From assembly GCA_028753945.1 (NCBI GenBank), contig JAPNXP010000002.1, forward strand, positions 5,580,001 to 5,644,000: a stretch of DNA of 64,000 nucleotides, written 5' to 3'. The DNA is from Hexactinellida sp. DTS-2022 (lineage: Eukaryota > Porifera > Hexactinellida). Under the pieces are notes generated by a model. The model saw only the letters and a list, made by a program, of their open reading frames with translations, was not told the origin of the DNA and did no database searches. Within the stretch, counting starts at the first letter, position 1. Each line of letters starts with the position of its first letter. Below are positions 1 to 10,600 of the stretch, piece by piece. Both the position numbers and the translations under genes were made by a program.

Positions 1-580
1 GAATGTTCAAAATTGGAAATATTGAAATACCGTCCGATAGCTTGAATAACTTTTTACTTTAGCTCGAAATATATATTTGGGCGCCTTTGGGCGGCCGTAT
101 AAATGATTAAAATCGATTCAAAGATAAATATACTAAATATAAACGCAAACAATTCAGCTCGCAATTGTTTGCATTCTAAGATCGGACAGTTGGAATATTT
201 GCCACAATGCAGGAAGTTATTAATAAAATAGTCCGAAAAGAAAATACATAAAAAATAATAACCTTGTTAGTTGAGTTTGAAAACTAGTTAAAATCTATCA
301 AATGATGTATGAGAATATACAAATATGTTTTGAATTAACAAAGAATCAAGCATAATTAAATATAGCAAGGTTGGCTAACAATAGATATTTGTGGTTTTTC
401 AGAAATTTAATTTTCAAATTTTATTGCATAACTTTGACACTTTGTGTAGGCATGATATATTTAACCAGGTAAATGACAATAACATTTTTCTTTTCGTTCA
501 ACATTATAGAATCGAATGTACGCATTTAAATTAGCATTTGGATATGTCAAATTTTTACCTATTACCCCATAGTTCCACAC
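1..580. other. AT-rich DNA, no gene seen
   Basis: No reading frame, RNA gene or recognisable repeat end was found on either strand. The stretch is AT-rich with many stops in all frames. Confidence 0.5.
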
Positions 581-911
581 TGTGTACACCCTCGTTAATT
601 TGAACGGAGGTGTTCCGATTCAAAGGTTTTCTGTTCCGATTAGTAAATTCGTTCGGATTAGTGAACTAATGCATTTTCTATGGGCATCTATAAATGAGAA
701 TCTCAATAATCAGAAACAAACTTGTACAAACCTTGTTAATCCGCACTAAACATCTAGTGTACTACTTGAAATACATTCCTGAGACTTATTTTTTATTCTT
801 CCATTGCAATTTACAATTTTTTCAACATTTGTTAGAAGAATATTTTAGTTTCTCCTGTTCGGATTAGCGAGGGTTCGGATTAGCGGGGGTCGAATCAGCT
901 AGGGTGTACTG
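581..911. mobile_element. pogo/Tigger-type short element
   Basis: The right end, read on the minus strand, begins CAGTACACCCTAG followed by repeated 'CTAATCCGAAC' motifs and is followed by TA, as expected for the pogo branch of Tc1/mariner. The left end (TGTACACCCTCGTTAAT) is related but less exact. About 170 bp of the right half (741-911) is shared with 37662-37838 and, less fully, with 44039-44156. There is no transposase. The family assignment rests on the terminal sequence and TA flank. Confidence 0.6.
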
Positions 912-1327
912 TACTTGGATATGATGTCGACTTTCAAATGAAAGTTTTCCTGATCCAAAACCCTGAATCACATAAACTATTCAAAATAGAATAAATCGCT
1001 CCACTGATAAGTTGTATCTAAACGAGATCTATCCGAAACCGTTGAGCTTTTGATTCCGCGAGCCAAATTGACAAAATGACATCCCCCGCAAGTCTGAAAA
1101 CGTTAGTTTTGACATATAGGCTTTTGAAAAAACTTTTTTGAATTTTTTACTAGATTGACTTGACTAAAGTGTCTTAAACTGGAAAATCACTAGGAATTCT
1201 TTTTAGAATTCTATTGAGAGTGCACATCGGTATTCATACAATCCAAAGATGCAATAAAAGCGAAATAGACAATAGTTGGGATTTTATTTAAATTTTGGAA
1301 TATCTAGAGTATAACTGAACCTGAACC
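912..1327 (+). mobile_element. Truncated TTAA-type 0.7-kb element
   Basis: This stretch matches, with many substitutions, the 3' 60% of the 0.7-kb elements at 10601, 20272 and 24842, ending with a degraded form of the terminal 'GTATACCTGAACC'. The 5' part is missing. It is the oldest-looking copy of that family in the window. Confidence 0.6.
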
Positions 1328-2223
1328 ATTTGTGAAAATTCTAATTTTCTTCGTTCACATTTGTTTAGCCCAATTTAGTTACTTTTCGATATATTTCTTG
1401 ACTCAAGTGAAAACGGCAACCTGATATCCTGACATTAAAGACAAATATTATTTTTGTGACACTGTCATAGTATACTATACTATGAAAGTTGATATATTTT
1501 ATTGCACCTTTGGCTGTTTGTCTGCAGTGCGAAGACTCACAGAAAATTTCAAGTCATGATGTTCAGTAGTTTTGGTATAAGAGACCCCTACCGGACTCAC
1601 CCCTTAAGAATAAATACTCATTAACATATGGATATGTTGGAAAGGGTTCAGACTGAATTTCAAGATTATTCACAAAAACATTCCAAACATTGCAAAGGAG
1701 TTGAGCATCTACCAGTGTTTAGATAAATTTCCCATGAACAATGAGGAAATTTGGAAAATCCCATAGCTTCATCTTATGCTGGTATTGGACAAAGGTTATA
1801 CGGCAGAATTGTTCCATCAATGTTAGTAGACAATCTAATCATAACAACCTTCTCAAAAACAGGAATCCATTAAAGCGAGTATTTTCGAAATGCGCAAGAA
1901 GTTTACGCGGGGAACAACTTCTAATAACATGACTCTTTAAGCACTGAATACACTGATATACGAATATGGTATGTTTATTAATACGAAGTACCAAAGGTGC
2001 TAGGTGAACGCTGATAAGTGTGTAGGAATTCTTCGATACCAAATAATCATTTAAATTACACAATGTTCAAGTAAGTTAAATAATTTAGTTTATTTTAAAG
2101 TGTCTCAAAAATTACTGCCTCGCATTGGGGATACAGAACCAGTTGATTAAGACTGCGAATGTTGGCAATTATAAAGATGTTGGAATTCAGACTATAGGAA
2201 CAGACAAAGTTTATCTTAAGCAT
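1328..2223. other. AT-rich DNA, no gene seen
   Basis: Only short open frames without recognisable motifs are present. Nothing else could be assigned. Confidence 0.4.
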
Positions 2224-3135
2224 TTAACGGTGATTCCAATCGTGATTAATTGACATTTCCGGGAAATCGGTTTCTGTTGTACGAAAAATTTTTTTTGCAG
2301 ATTATTATACCTTTATATTATAATTTCTAAAATTCAATCAAAATTTGGTGGAAAAATTCTAGGAACACCGATATTACGTAATTTCACACCTCCATATATG
2401 GTATCTTCTGGATTACATAGCAAATTTCTGCGAAAATTATTTGTAATATGTGCATAAAAGTAAAGCTAATATAATTTTTAATGTAAATACAGCGGGGATA
2501 TTACAAAACACGTAAGATTACATAATAAAGTCATAAGGTGGAGTATTACGGGAAATATTCACCTAACATTCAAATGGTTGTATCTCAAAATAATAAAACA
2601 GGCATTTTGATCATACAGAAACCTTAGTTTTGGGATTTTGAAATAATATAGATGAAAAATTGGAACTGCATTCTTTTCAATATACTTAGAGGAACAAAAA
2701 ATCGGAAGTAGAATATGCAATTAGGGATTTGAAAAAATTTAATGATTGAAAATTAACGAAAAAATGCACTTTATTGAAGAAAACTAGACATAATTTCGTA
2801 AAATGTAAAGCAAGCGGAAAAGAAAAATTAAATTCAATGTTATCGCTCGTTTAGAATATTCAAAAGTAATTCAATTTGATAAATAACCATTAGATAGAAG
2901 TTGGGAAGAACTCCTACTAAGTTAACTTAAGCATATTATACTGTGTTATAGTCTATGGGAAGCCATTTATAGAATTCTCTTATTATTTTAGTTTCATAAT
3001 GAAAATTGATTTTTTTTAAATCTAGTTATTCTTAGAAATGCATATAAAGATGCTGTTAAAAATCTTAGGCTGTTACGCTGAAGCAATAAAAAGTTACTAT
3101 ATTAAATTTCAAATCGCGATTGGAATCACCCTTAA
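2224..3135. mobile_element. 0.9-kb TTAA-flanked non-autonomous element, copy 1
   Basis: The unit starts TTAACGGTGATTCCAATCG and ends with the inverted form CGATTGGAATCACCCTTAA, giving inverted repeats of about 24 bp bounded by TTAA on both sides, the target used by piggyBac transposases. No transposase is present. Interior sequence (for example the 'TAGAAGTTGGGAAG' stretch near 2895 and 'CACCTCCATATATGG' near 2389) is shared with 12076-12979, although the outer termini of the two copies differ. Confidence 0.65.
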
Positions 3136-3309
3136 CGAAGTGTTTATTGTTCCAGCTCGCGAGTTTTCACTCACTTATTAAAAGCAGTAATTCGTTGGTA
3201 TATTATGGAATTTTCGAATATGTATATCCTCTTCGAAATTGTAAAATGTAAAAGTTTGGTGTGAGTCAGTAATTTTGAGACACCTTAGTTGCAATAGAAA
3301 TTAGCTACT

Positions 3310-4474
3310 GATTCATTTCTTCCTCTGTAGTTACATCTGCAGCAATCTCTTCGGGGATACTAAAGTGTTCCAATCCTTGAACAGGCTCCCTGCAGAAGAG
3401 AATTCTGAAGGTGTATTGTTCTGTAATTTGGAATGAGGACTAGTATTTATAGAGTATTGGGCAACGTTAACGTACTTTCCCAGCACGGATCATTTGTTTT
3501 GCGCATAAGAGATCCTAATACCTTTTTAATTTCTCTATTAACTCGTTCAACAGAGCATGAGATTGGGGATGTCTTGCTTTCCCATGAATTATTTTACACT
3601 CGTCAGTTACTTCTACAGCAGACTTGTTTCGCAATGGACGGAGGATAACAAATTTGGTCAGGTGATCTTGATAGACCATTAAAAAATTGTAAGGGCGGTT
3701 GATTTCAGGAGTGTTTTGGAAATCAATTAGATCAATTTGACCTCTTGAGGCAAAGTTTGATGATCTTATGGGTTTAGTTACAGTACTTTTCAATTGTTTT
3801 TTACATTTTTGTAGTTGGCACTCGTTACACGAGTTCAAAAAGACTTGGATTAAATCCTTAGAAAACCCGGAATACTTTGCTTTAGCACAGCAAATAGTCG
3901 GTCTCTTCCAAGGTGTTTCCCTCCTTCTGTATGGATATTCTCCAACAAATCAAAGAGTTACTCTTTGGTTACGACTCTTAACAAGATTTGTGAGTTTGCT
4001 ACAACTTCATATAGATATTTGCAGGAGTTAGACTCTTTTACTGAATATCTGTTCTTAATTATGTAGAATCTCTGGCGGTCAGCTCCTTTATTAGATGGAC
4101 AAGGTCCACAGTGAATGTTGATGATCTCTGATATCTCATCAGAGGAGATGACCGACTTCGTACATTGACTAGATTGAAGATAGTCGTTGAACTTTTCACG
4201 GCGTGACAACGTCTCAACAACACAGAGTTTCGTTTTTGAAAAGAGCGATGAGTTCTAGATTCACTTCTTCGAAAAGACCATTGTAGTCTCGTTATATGGG
4301 CTGGTTGAGTTGTTTATTTAAGAGCCTATTATGCTCATTGACTTCAATCAAAAGACGAATTCGAATTTCAGCTGTTCCAATTTCATAACAAGATTTGCAG
4401 ATCAAGATTTCAGCTTTGTAGTAATGCATTAATTTATGTTTAGTTACGAATTGATTTAGAGGAAAATATAGCAT
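3310..4474 (-). pseudogene. Broken KRBA2/Ginger-like integrase
   Basis: Reading on the minus strand, several frames give pieces of a DDE integrase. In order they are an N-terminal part, an H2C2 zinc module (IHTEGGKH ... CNECQ, near 3800-3960), the start of the catalytic core (QIDLIDFQ, then YQDHLTKFVILRPL), a jump straight to KIIHGKARHPQS, and a C-terminal tail (FCREPVQGL, near 3390). The first catalytic Asp is present, but about 30 residues including the second Asp are missing, which points to an internal deletion. There are in-frame stops near 4294 and 3984 and several frameshifts. This protein type occurs in Ginger DNA transposons and the vertebrate KRBA2 relatives; a Ty3-like retroelement is the main alternative. 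It cannot be functional. Confidence 0.7.
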
Positions 4475-5689
4475 ATTTATATTAAATTTTTTAATTCATT
4501 TGCAAATCTATGGTGTTAATAATTGTAATTCAAATGGTAAACCACTTTTTGCTCAGATTAATTTAATTTAAGCTAATTTAATTACGTAATTTATTTATTT
4601 ATAGTGAAACTTATTAATACATATCCATGATAAATAAATAATAATGGAAACGTGTTTGGACTGCAACATATTCACTGAAATAATTTTCAGAGTATTAAGG
4701 AGCGCGCTCCATTTTTCAGGAGCGCAAGGTGGAGCGCGCTCCAATTATATTTAAGAAGCGGGAGTGGAGTGCGCCTTAAAATATTACAATTTACTAAATC
4801 GTTACCTTACACGTATAATTACATTATTTATACTAGGGCACATGTAATATGGTAATAAATAAGTATCATGATGTTTCCTCCGTTTTTAAGCGAAAGTCAG
4901 AGTTAGTTAAATAGAGAAATATCGTTGTTTATATGACACATTTTGGTACATAAGAAATGAAGGAGGGAAAAGTGAGCGCGATCCAATTTTTCAGGAGCGG
5001 GAGTGCGCTCCTTTTTTCGGAGGACCGAAAGCAAGAGCGCCGCTCCTTTTTATGGAAAGGAGGCGGGAGCGGGCTCCAAAAAATTTAGAGCGCTTAATGT
5101 TCTAAAATTTTAAATAATGTCACAAATTATAGAAAAATGTGGAGCCCCATTGGCGCCCCCAGGTCACCAAGGCTGGCGCCGCCCCTGCAACTCAGTAAAA
5201 GTTCCCTGATCTCTGTTTTCTAGGAATAAAGTTTATATAATTATGAGGCATGATCTAGTAGTAACTACCTGCTAGTAAACATAATTCTCAAATATAATTA
5301 TTACCATTGCCTCTTCAGTAATATCTTGAAGAAAACTGAATATGAGTGTTTGGCACGTACTCATGATATCTTTGGAGCTTATTGTGCAATTCTTCATGGA
5401 GTGGTGTCATAAAGGTGTTTTCCTGTACATTTCGTCATAGGATTACCATTAAGGGAGATAAAATTATTAATTGGTGTCGCAAATAGTGTAAAACACCGAA
5501 TTGTGAGTATGCTTTGAAGTCGATTGAACAATTGTTTACAGTAAAGATTACGAAACGGTAAGTGTATTAAATACCTTGAATTCATCAAGTTTTGAAAGTA
5601 TTACTTGCCTCGAGAACCCAAACAGTTGTGTTTATCCTAAAAGGAGATAATATATTATTCGTCAAACTAGTAGTCATCACATTTAAATC
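4475..5689. other. Intergenic, with GAGCGCGCTCC-type motifs
   Basis: Between about 4700 and 5100 the motif GAGCGCGCTCC and variants recur irregularly, giving short GC-rich palindromes in otherwise AT-rich DNA. At 5171-5186 the sequence GGCGCCGCCCCTG looks like one terminus of a hAT-type short element similar to that at 37355, but the matching left end was not found. No gene is seen. Confidence 0.4.
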
Positions 5690-6660
5690 CTACACTAAAT
5701 CTAAATACCATTTGTGGCTTCTTGATTGCTGGCTGATCCTTAGAAACTTCTGACTTTCTTTACGTGATGTAGTAGTTCGACTCAAGGTATTCTCGCGTTG
5801 ATGGTAGGGTCGAACTAGATCGATCGGAATTTTCTTGTCCTTTTTCAATCCTTTGGTGTTTGGAATGAAGGCATGGCTATCTGTTAGCCGTGAGACAGTA
5901 AATGGACCGAAATATTTCTCCTGTTGATTAGTATTAGGCATTTTCTTTAATTTGGGCATGTTAGTATACAGAATTTCATCACCCTCGTGTATCTCAGATC
6001 TATATAATTACAATCAAGTCAAGTTAATTAACACCTAGCAGTGAACTAAATTTAGTATTGTACTTTGATCGAAATTGATCGAATGTATCTATTTTTCCGA
6101 ACTACATTTCAGATACTTGGTGAATGAACAAGCCAAATTATTACAATCAAATGAATACATTTTGAAACATTTTCTTCAGAAATTCCCTTTATTACATACG
6201 TAAAAGAAGCAAATATTGATTGCTAACAAACCTATTTTGAGTCACTTTTTTATCATACTGCCTCCTTTGCTAAAGTTGCTCAGTCATAATATTTTCACCA
6301 GCAAGTTGCACGTGGTATCAAGAAATTTCGTCAGTGCAGCAATGAAATCATCTGGGCTGGGTGTTCAGTTGGGGGAGAGAAAATGACTTCCTCATCTTTT
6401 TCAGCAAGAAAGTCGCATAGAGAAAAGATAGCTTCTTCTTCATCAACATCCTCCTCTGCAGACACTGATACACTGCTGACGGATGGGACTAGTTCTTCAT
6501 ACCGAGAATCTTTACCCTACATAATTCTGAATGGTGTAGTGCTATCACTGCCATGAGACTTTTTGAACGTTGAGTTCATGCAAAGCACAGCGGATTTTAG
6601 GAGTTGAGTCCAATCCTTCCCACACTGAAAGTGCATCTTGTTCAACTTACTAGGGAAATA
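5690..6660 (-). pseudogene. Integrase C-terminal fragment (Ty3- or Ginger-like)
   Basis: Two minus-strand blocks belong to one decayed polyprotein. The upstream block (about 6330-6660) reads GKDWTQLLKSAVLCMN ... TTPFRIM, then an in-frame TAG, then GKDSRYEEL and an acidic tail. This is the usual end of an integrase core ('MxGRDSRY' type), with the TAG probably replacing one codon. The downstream block (about 5690-6005) reads EIHEGDEILYTN, then FGPFTVSRLTDSHAF and KIPIDLVRPYH, the small C-terminal domain that follows such integrases. The 6006-6330 gap has no matching frame and may be an insertion. The first two catalytic residues are absent. Its relation to the integrase at 3310-4474 is unclear. 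Confidence 0.6.
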
Positions 6661-6886
6661 ATTAGTATTGCAGTGGAAGCTGCTTAATTGGGACACCTCG
6701 GGAGCATACTTTTTCTCCCAGTTAAGATGTGGAGTCCCAATTAACGACAGGATGAACCAAAATATTCTTCTAATAAATGTGGGAAAAAATCGTAGATTGC
6801 AATGGAAGTATAAAATACGTCTCAGGTAAGTATTTTATTGAGTACACTAGATGATTTAGTCCGGATTAATTAACAGCAAAAGTAGA
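6661..6886. mobile_element. pogo-type terminal fragment
   Basis: The segment begins CAGTGGAAGCTGCTTAATTGGGA and continues into the same internal sequence ('CCAAAATATTCTTCTAATAAATGTGGG' type) that follows the termini at 37662 and 44039. It is a relative with a different terminal sequence. It is flanked by a remnant (6888-6990) resembling the 3' end of the 1.56-kb TTAA element. Confidence 0.45.
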
Positions 6887-7164
6887 GTTCAGATTCACTT
6901 GAAATTTTCAATGTATCTATACTCTACTGTGTACTATACGAAAACAGTCTAATCTCAATTACCAAATTAACCAAAGAGGGGCCTTAATCATTAACAGGAA
7001 AAAACCTATCCGTTTCGCAAAATACGATTATATAGAAAAAACAAATTTCACTGAGTTACCTAGATCGAATATTATTGCATTTTTGACATCTAGAAGATGA
7101 AGTAAATCCCCTGTAAAAAATTTAATTAATTCGGGTAAATATATTTGGTAGGAGTGCTCTAGAG

Positions 7165-9468
7165 CAGGGGTTTCCAACCTACGGCCCGCGGGCCAGAGTC
7201 CGGCCCGCCAAATGTTTCTGTCCGGCCCGCCTGTCGTTATAACGAACGTAAGTCATACGGCCAAAACACTTTGTATTGATCAATCTTAAATGTTACCAGT
7301 TTGAACTGAGTTTTGCCGAAACACCTCGCGGAATCTCTATAAAATTTCACGAATGTTGCTATCTCAAAACTGTTATTATTTAATATTCGAACACTCGTTT
7401 ATATGATTTCAAAACATATCTCATTTAAACATAAATGCACTATCGTAATATCTGTTTCATTCATGAATTATTAAAATTTTCCGTGAGTAAATTTATTAAC
7501 CTTACTGAAACCAAAGATGGCCACTCCGATGACTGCTGTCAAGAAAAGGAAAATTGATGGAGAATGTCGAATTTTCAAAGGCTCTTGGACTAATGATTTT
7601 TTTGTAATTGAGCACAATGAGGTCCTAGTATGCCTGATATGTCAAGAAAAGATAGCTGTTTTCAAGGAATACAATATCAAGCGACATTACTCTACGAAAC
7701 ACGCTAGCAAATTCGACATGTTGAAGGGTCAGTTGAGAATCGATCGGGCGAACTCGCTAAAACAGAACATGATCGGTCAACAATCTTTATTCAAAGCTGC
7801 AAGAAATAGTTCTGAGGCAGCTACCAAGGTGAGCTTTTTGATATCAGAAGCAATAGCGAAGAGAGGGAAACCATTATCTGATGGAGAATTTGTGAAAGAC
7901 TGCTTGGGCATATTTACATCTCTGGTATGTCCTGACAAAAACTCGATGGTAGAGAAAACCAGCCTTTCATCTCAGACCGTTGCTAGAAGAGTGGATGACC
8001 TCGCAAACAATATTCAAAACATTCTGCTGAACAGACTTAGTGTCTGTCAATTTTATAGTTTAGCCATCGATGAAAGCACAGATGTGTGTGATACAGCTCA
8101 ACTTGCAATATTTATAAGAGGAGTTACAAAAGGTTTTGAAGTCATTGAAGAACTACTCGATCTATGTCCGATGAAAGGCACAACAACTGGACAAGACATT
8201 TTCGACGAAGTGAAACATATAATGATGAAATTCAATTTAAGTGAGGACAAACTTTGTGGCATAACAACTGATGGAGCCCCTGCGATGATAGGAAAGCATA
8301 AAGGATTTACTTCTCTAATGCTTAAATCTATATTCCATGAAGTTATTACACATCACTGCATCATTCACCAGCAACAACTATGTGCAAAAACCCTGGAGAT
8401 GAAACATGTAATGGAAAAGGTTGTTTCTACAGTCAACTTCATAAGATCCAAGGGACTCAATCATAGGCAGTTCCAGGCCTTTCTTACAGAGGTCGGATCA
8501 GACCAAGACGATGTCATTTATTTCAGCCATGTTCGCTGGCTCAGCAGAGCGGCCACTCTTGACAGATTCTATTCCCTACTTGAAGAAATAAAATCCTTCA
8601 TGAAAAGCAAAGAAAGAGATGTAAGCTTTATGGAAGATGATGATTGGTTGAATGACTTGGCATTTCTAGTCGATATTACCAAGTATCTTGCGGAACTTAA
8701 TGTGAAACTACAAGGAAAGGAACAATATGTCAACAAACTGTATGAGCATGTTCAATCATTCATTCGGAAATTAGAATTGATTCAGAAACAGTTTATTAAC
8801 AAGAAATTTTTGCATTTCACAACACTATCTACAAGGGATGGAAGAACAGTGAGGTATGAAAAGTATTCTGCACTCATCGGAATTCTAATTAATGAATTTG
8901 AACAAAGGTTTGCGGATTTCAGGAAACACTGTGAAGAAATAAAACTGTTTTCAGATCCATTTAGAATTGATGTCAATGAAGCTCCTGCCATGTTCCAATT
9001 GGAATTAATTGACATTCAAAGTGACAGTGATTTAAAGAGGGCTTTCGCTGAACATGATCTTCTGACATTTTATCGTCAATATTTAAACTTAGTATCCTAT
9101 CCAAATCTCTCGCAACATGCACTTCGATTTATTGCACTGTTTGGCAGTACGTATTGCTGCGAACAGTTTTTTTCAAGAATGAAAAACGTTAAAACACATA
9201 CGAGATCAAGATTGACAGACGAACATCTTACCGGAATACTCCGTGTCGCTACATCAAGTGTACCAGCAGACATTGACTTTTTATGCAAGCAAAAACAATG
9301 CCAGACATCTCATTAAAGTTCAATAGTAAAGTAATATACGTATAGCTATAATTAGACATAAATTTGATTAATTGCTAATAAACTATCAATTCAACATTTA
9401 TTCATTGGACCTTTATGTGAAATATAGTTGGAATGTGGCCCCTAGCTATAAAAGGTTGGAAGCCCCTG
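7165..9468 (+). mobile_element. Complete autonomous-looking hAT transposon
   Basis: The termini are CAGGGGTTTCCAACCT and its inverse AGGTTGGAAGCCCCTG (15 of 16 match). The flanks at 7157-7164 and 9469-9476 are both CTCTAGAG, a perfect 8-bp target duplication with TA at its centre. The 2,304-bp element carries one uninterrupted transposase gene and an AATAAA signal at 9377-9382. The lack of stops or frameshifts suggests recent activity. Confidence 0.95.
7517..9316 (+). CDS. hAT transposase, GTF2IRD2-like, intact
   Basis: This 599-residue protein excises and inserts the surrounding transposon. A BED-type zinc finger lies at about residues 22-65 (CLICQEK ... HYSTKH). The RNase-H-like core shows the first acidic residue in LAIDESTD (about residue 185), a second in TTDGAPAM (about 252), the hAT-specific CxxH in HHCIIHQ, and VRWLSRA near 340. 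The C-terminal dimerisation region (about 510-585) contains FGSTYCCEQFFS with the final Glu near 549, then RSRLTDEHL. Length and order match GTF2IRD2-like hAT proteins of the Charlie8 type. The ATG sits in AAAGATGG and nothing upstream in frame is homologous. The TA-centred target duplication agrees with the Buster/Charlie side of hAT. All key residues are present, so activity is plausible but not shown. Confidence 0.95.
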   Translation: MATPMTAVKKRKIDGECRIFKGSWTNDFFVIEHNEVLVCLICQEKIAVFKEYNIKRHYSTKHASKFDMLKGQLRIDRANSLKQNMIGQQSLFKAARNSSEAATKVSFLISEAIAKRGKPLSDGEFVKDCLGIFTSLVCPDKNSMVEKTSLSSQTVARRVDDLANNIQNILLNRLSVCQFYSLAIDESTDVCDTAQLAIFIRGVTKGFEVIEELLDLCPMKGTTTGQDIFDEVKHIMMKFNLSEDKLCGITTDGAPAMIGKHKGFTSLMLKSIFHEVITHHCIIHQQQLCAKTLEMKHVMEKVVSTVNFIRSKGLNHRQFQAFLTEVGSDQDDVIYFSHVRWLSRAATLDRFYSLLEEIKSFMKSKERDVSFMEDDDWLNDLAFLVDITKYLAELNVKLQGKEQYVNKLYEHVQSFIRKLELIQKQFINKKFLHFTTLSTRDGRTVRYEKYSALIGILINEFEQRFADFRKHCEEIKLFSDPFRIDVNEAPAMFQLELIDIQSDSDLKRAFAEHDLLTFYRQYLNLVSYPNLSQHALRFIALFGSTYCCEQFFSRMKNVKTHTRSRLTDEHLTGILRVATSSVPADIDFLCKQKQCQTSH

Positions 9469-9715
9469 CTCTAGAGTATACCTGAACCTTAACAAGATAT
9501 ATTTTCTTTTGCTTGAAGTTTTCATGAATCACATGACAGGAAATATAAACACCCTTCTCAATTTGTCTATGAAATCGTGTTTATAGCATATAACAACCGA
9601 ATTCAACAAAATATATTTAGGTCAATTTTCAAGAATCAATAACCCACGTGACAGGAAGTTCATGTAATCTTCTCAATTCTGTTATGAAATCGTGACTTTC
9701 CGATCTGGAATGAAA

Positions 9716-9732
9716 GTGTTATATAAAGAGAA
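9716..9732 (+). promoter_or_regulatory. TATA box of the small gene, copy A
   Basis: The sequence GTTATATAAAGAGAATATTC is conserved at the same relative place in copy B (41874-41893) and lies about 190 bp before the start codon. A core promoter is inferred from the motif and its conservation. Confidence 0.5.
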
Positions 9733-9908
9733 TATTCTAACCTTTTTCATAATACCTTTCCACCTTCTACACAACAGTACCTTTCCACCTTCTACACAAC
9801 ACTACCTTTCCACCTTCTACAGAACACCACCTTCCACAACAACAACACCTTCCACAATAACACCACCTTCCACACACCTCCCACAACAACAACACCTTCC
9901 ACCTTCTA

Positions 9909-10105
9909 ATGTCATTTGCATCTCGTCTATATTCTTCAGAAGTAGAGGCAAATCGGGTGGAACACACAGAGATTAGAAAAGTATATTTCATCATCCGCGC
10001 CAACTCGATGAAAATAATGAGCAAATATTCAATTATCGACTGCGCATAGAATCTTTGGATTTCTTTCAAAAAAAAGATTTTGCTATTGTTTGCTTTGTTG
10101 TTTAA
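9909..10105 (+). pseudogene. Small conserved protein, copy A, one frameshift
   Basis: The frame starts MSFASRLYSSEVEANRVE and aligns codon by codon with the intact protein at 41956-42159. A one-base deletion near 10000 shifts the frame; beyond it the next frame (QLDENNEQIFNYRLRIESL, ending TAA at 10103-10105) continues the alignment. Of roughly 55 aligned codons, by hand count 18 differ only silently and 23 change the residue, a high silent share for two copies this diverged. This suggests selection on the protein before the deletion. An AATAAA signal follows at about 10136. The family is not recognised. Confidence 0.6.
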
Positions 10106-10343
10106 CCTATTGTGATTTTTGTATCTTTTATTTTAAATAAACTCCCTTATATTTATCCTAGAGTATCACACACATTTACTACTTTTAGGTTTACCTGGAA
10201 ACAAGGGGCAAATATGTGATATCATATCATATAATATCATATTATTTGGGAAAATTCCAAAAATACTCAGTTTTTACAAAGTTTCATAATACACTGAGCA
10301 ATATTCTACTGATTTGTAAATATACTCCAGTTTTATTGGATTA

Positions 10344-10520
10344 CAGTCGAAATCGGGGTTTTTTTCCACCCTAAATGCATGGAAAAAGAGGCAAATAGAC
10401 CCGATATGTAAAAACCCCGTTTTAACATTATACAGTGCTATGAGGTTATAGAGAAACAAGGAGGCAAAATAACCCGATAAGTTAAAAAAGTCCGTTGCAA
10501 AAAACCCCCGATTTCGACTG
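10344..10520. mobile_element. 177-bp TA-flanked inverted-repeat element
   Basis: The termini are CAGTCGAAATCGGGG and the inverse CCCCGATTTCGACTG, each flanked by TA. It interrupts the tandem 'TTTTATTGGATTATTGCAAA' units, whose uninterrupted form in the same repeat at 42350-42450 supplies the empty site. It is a Tc1/pogo-type non-autonomous element by its ends and TA duplication. Confidence 0.85.
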
Positions 10521-10600
10521 TATTGCAAATATACTCCAGTTTTAATGGATTATTGCAAATATACTCCAGTTAGATTGAATTATTGCAAATAAACTCAAGG

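Larger units (their letters stand above)
7064..9492 (-). mobile_element. TTAA-type 0.7-kb element interrupted by a hAT
   Basis: Sequence 7064-7164 and 9469-9492 together form the end of a 0.7-kb TTAA-type element; the terminal GTATACCTGAACCTTAA lies at 9476-9492. The far half is missing. The hAT transposon at 7165-9468 is inserted at CTCTAGAG, a site kept intact in the sister copies at 20272 and 24842, so the hAT is the younger insertion. Confidence 0.7.
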
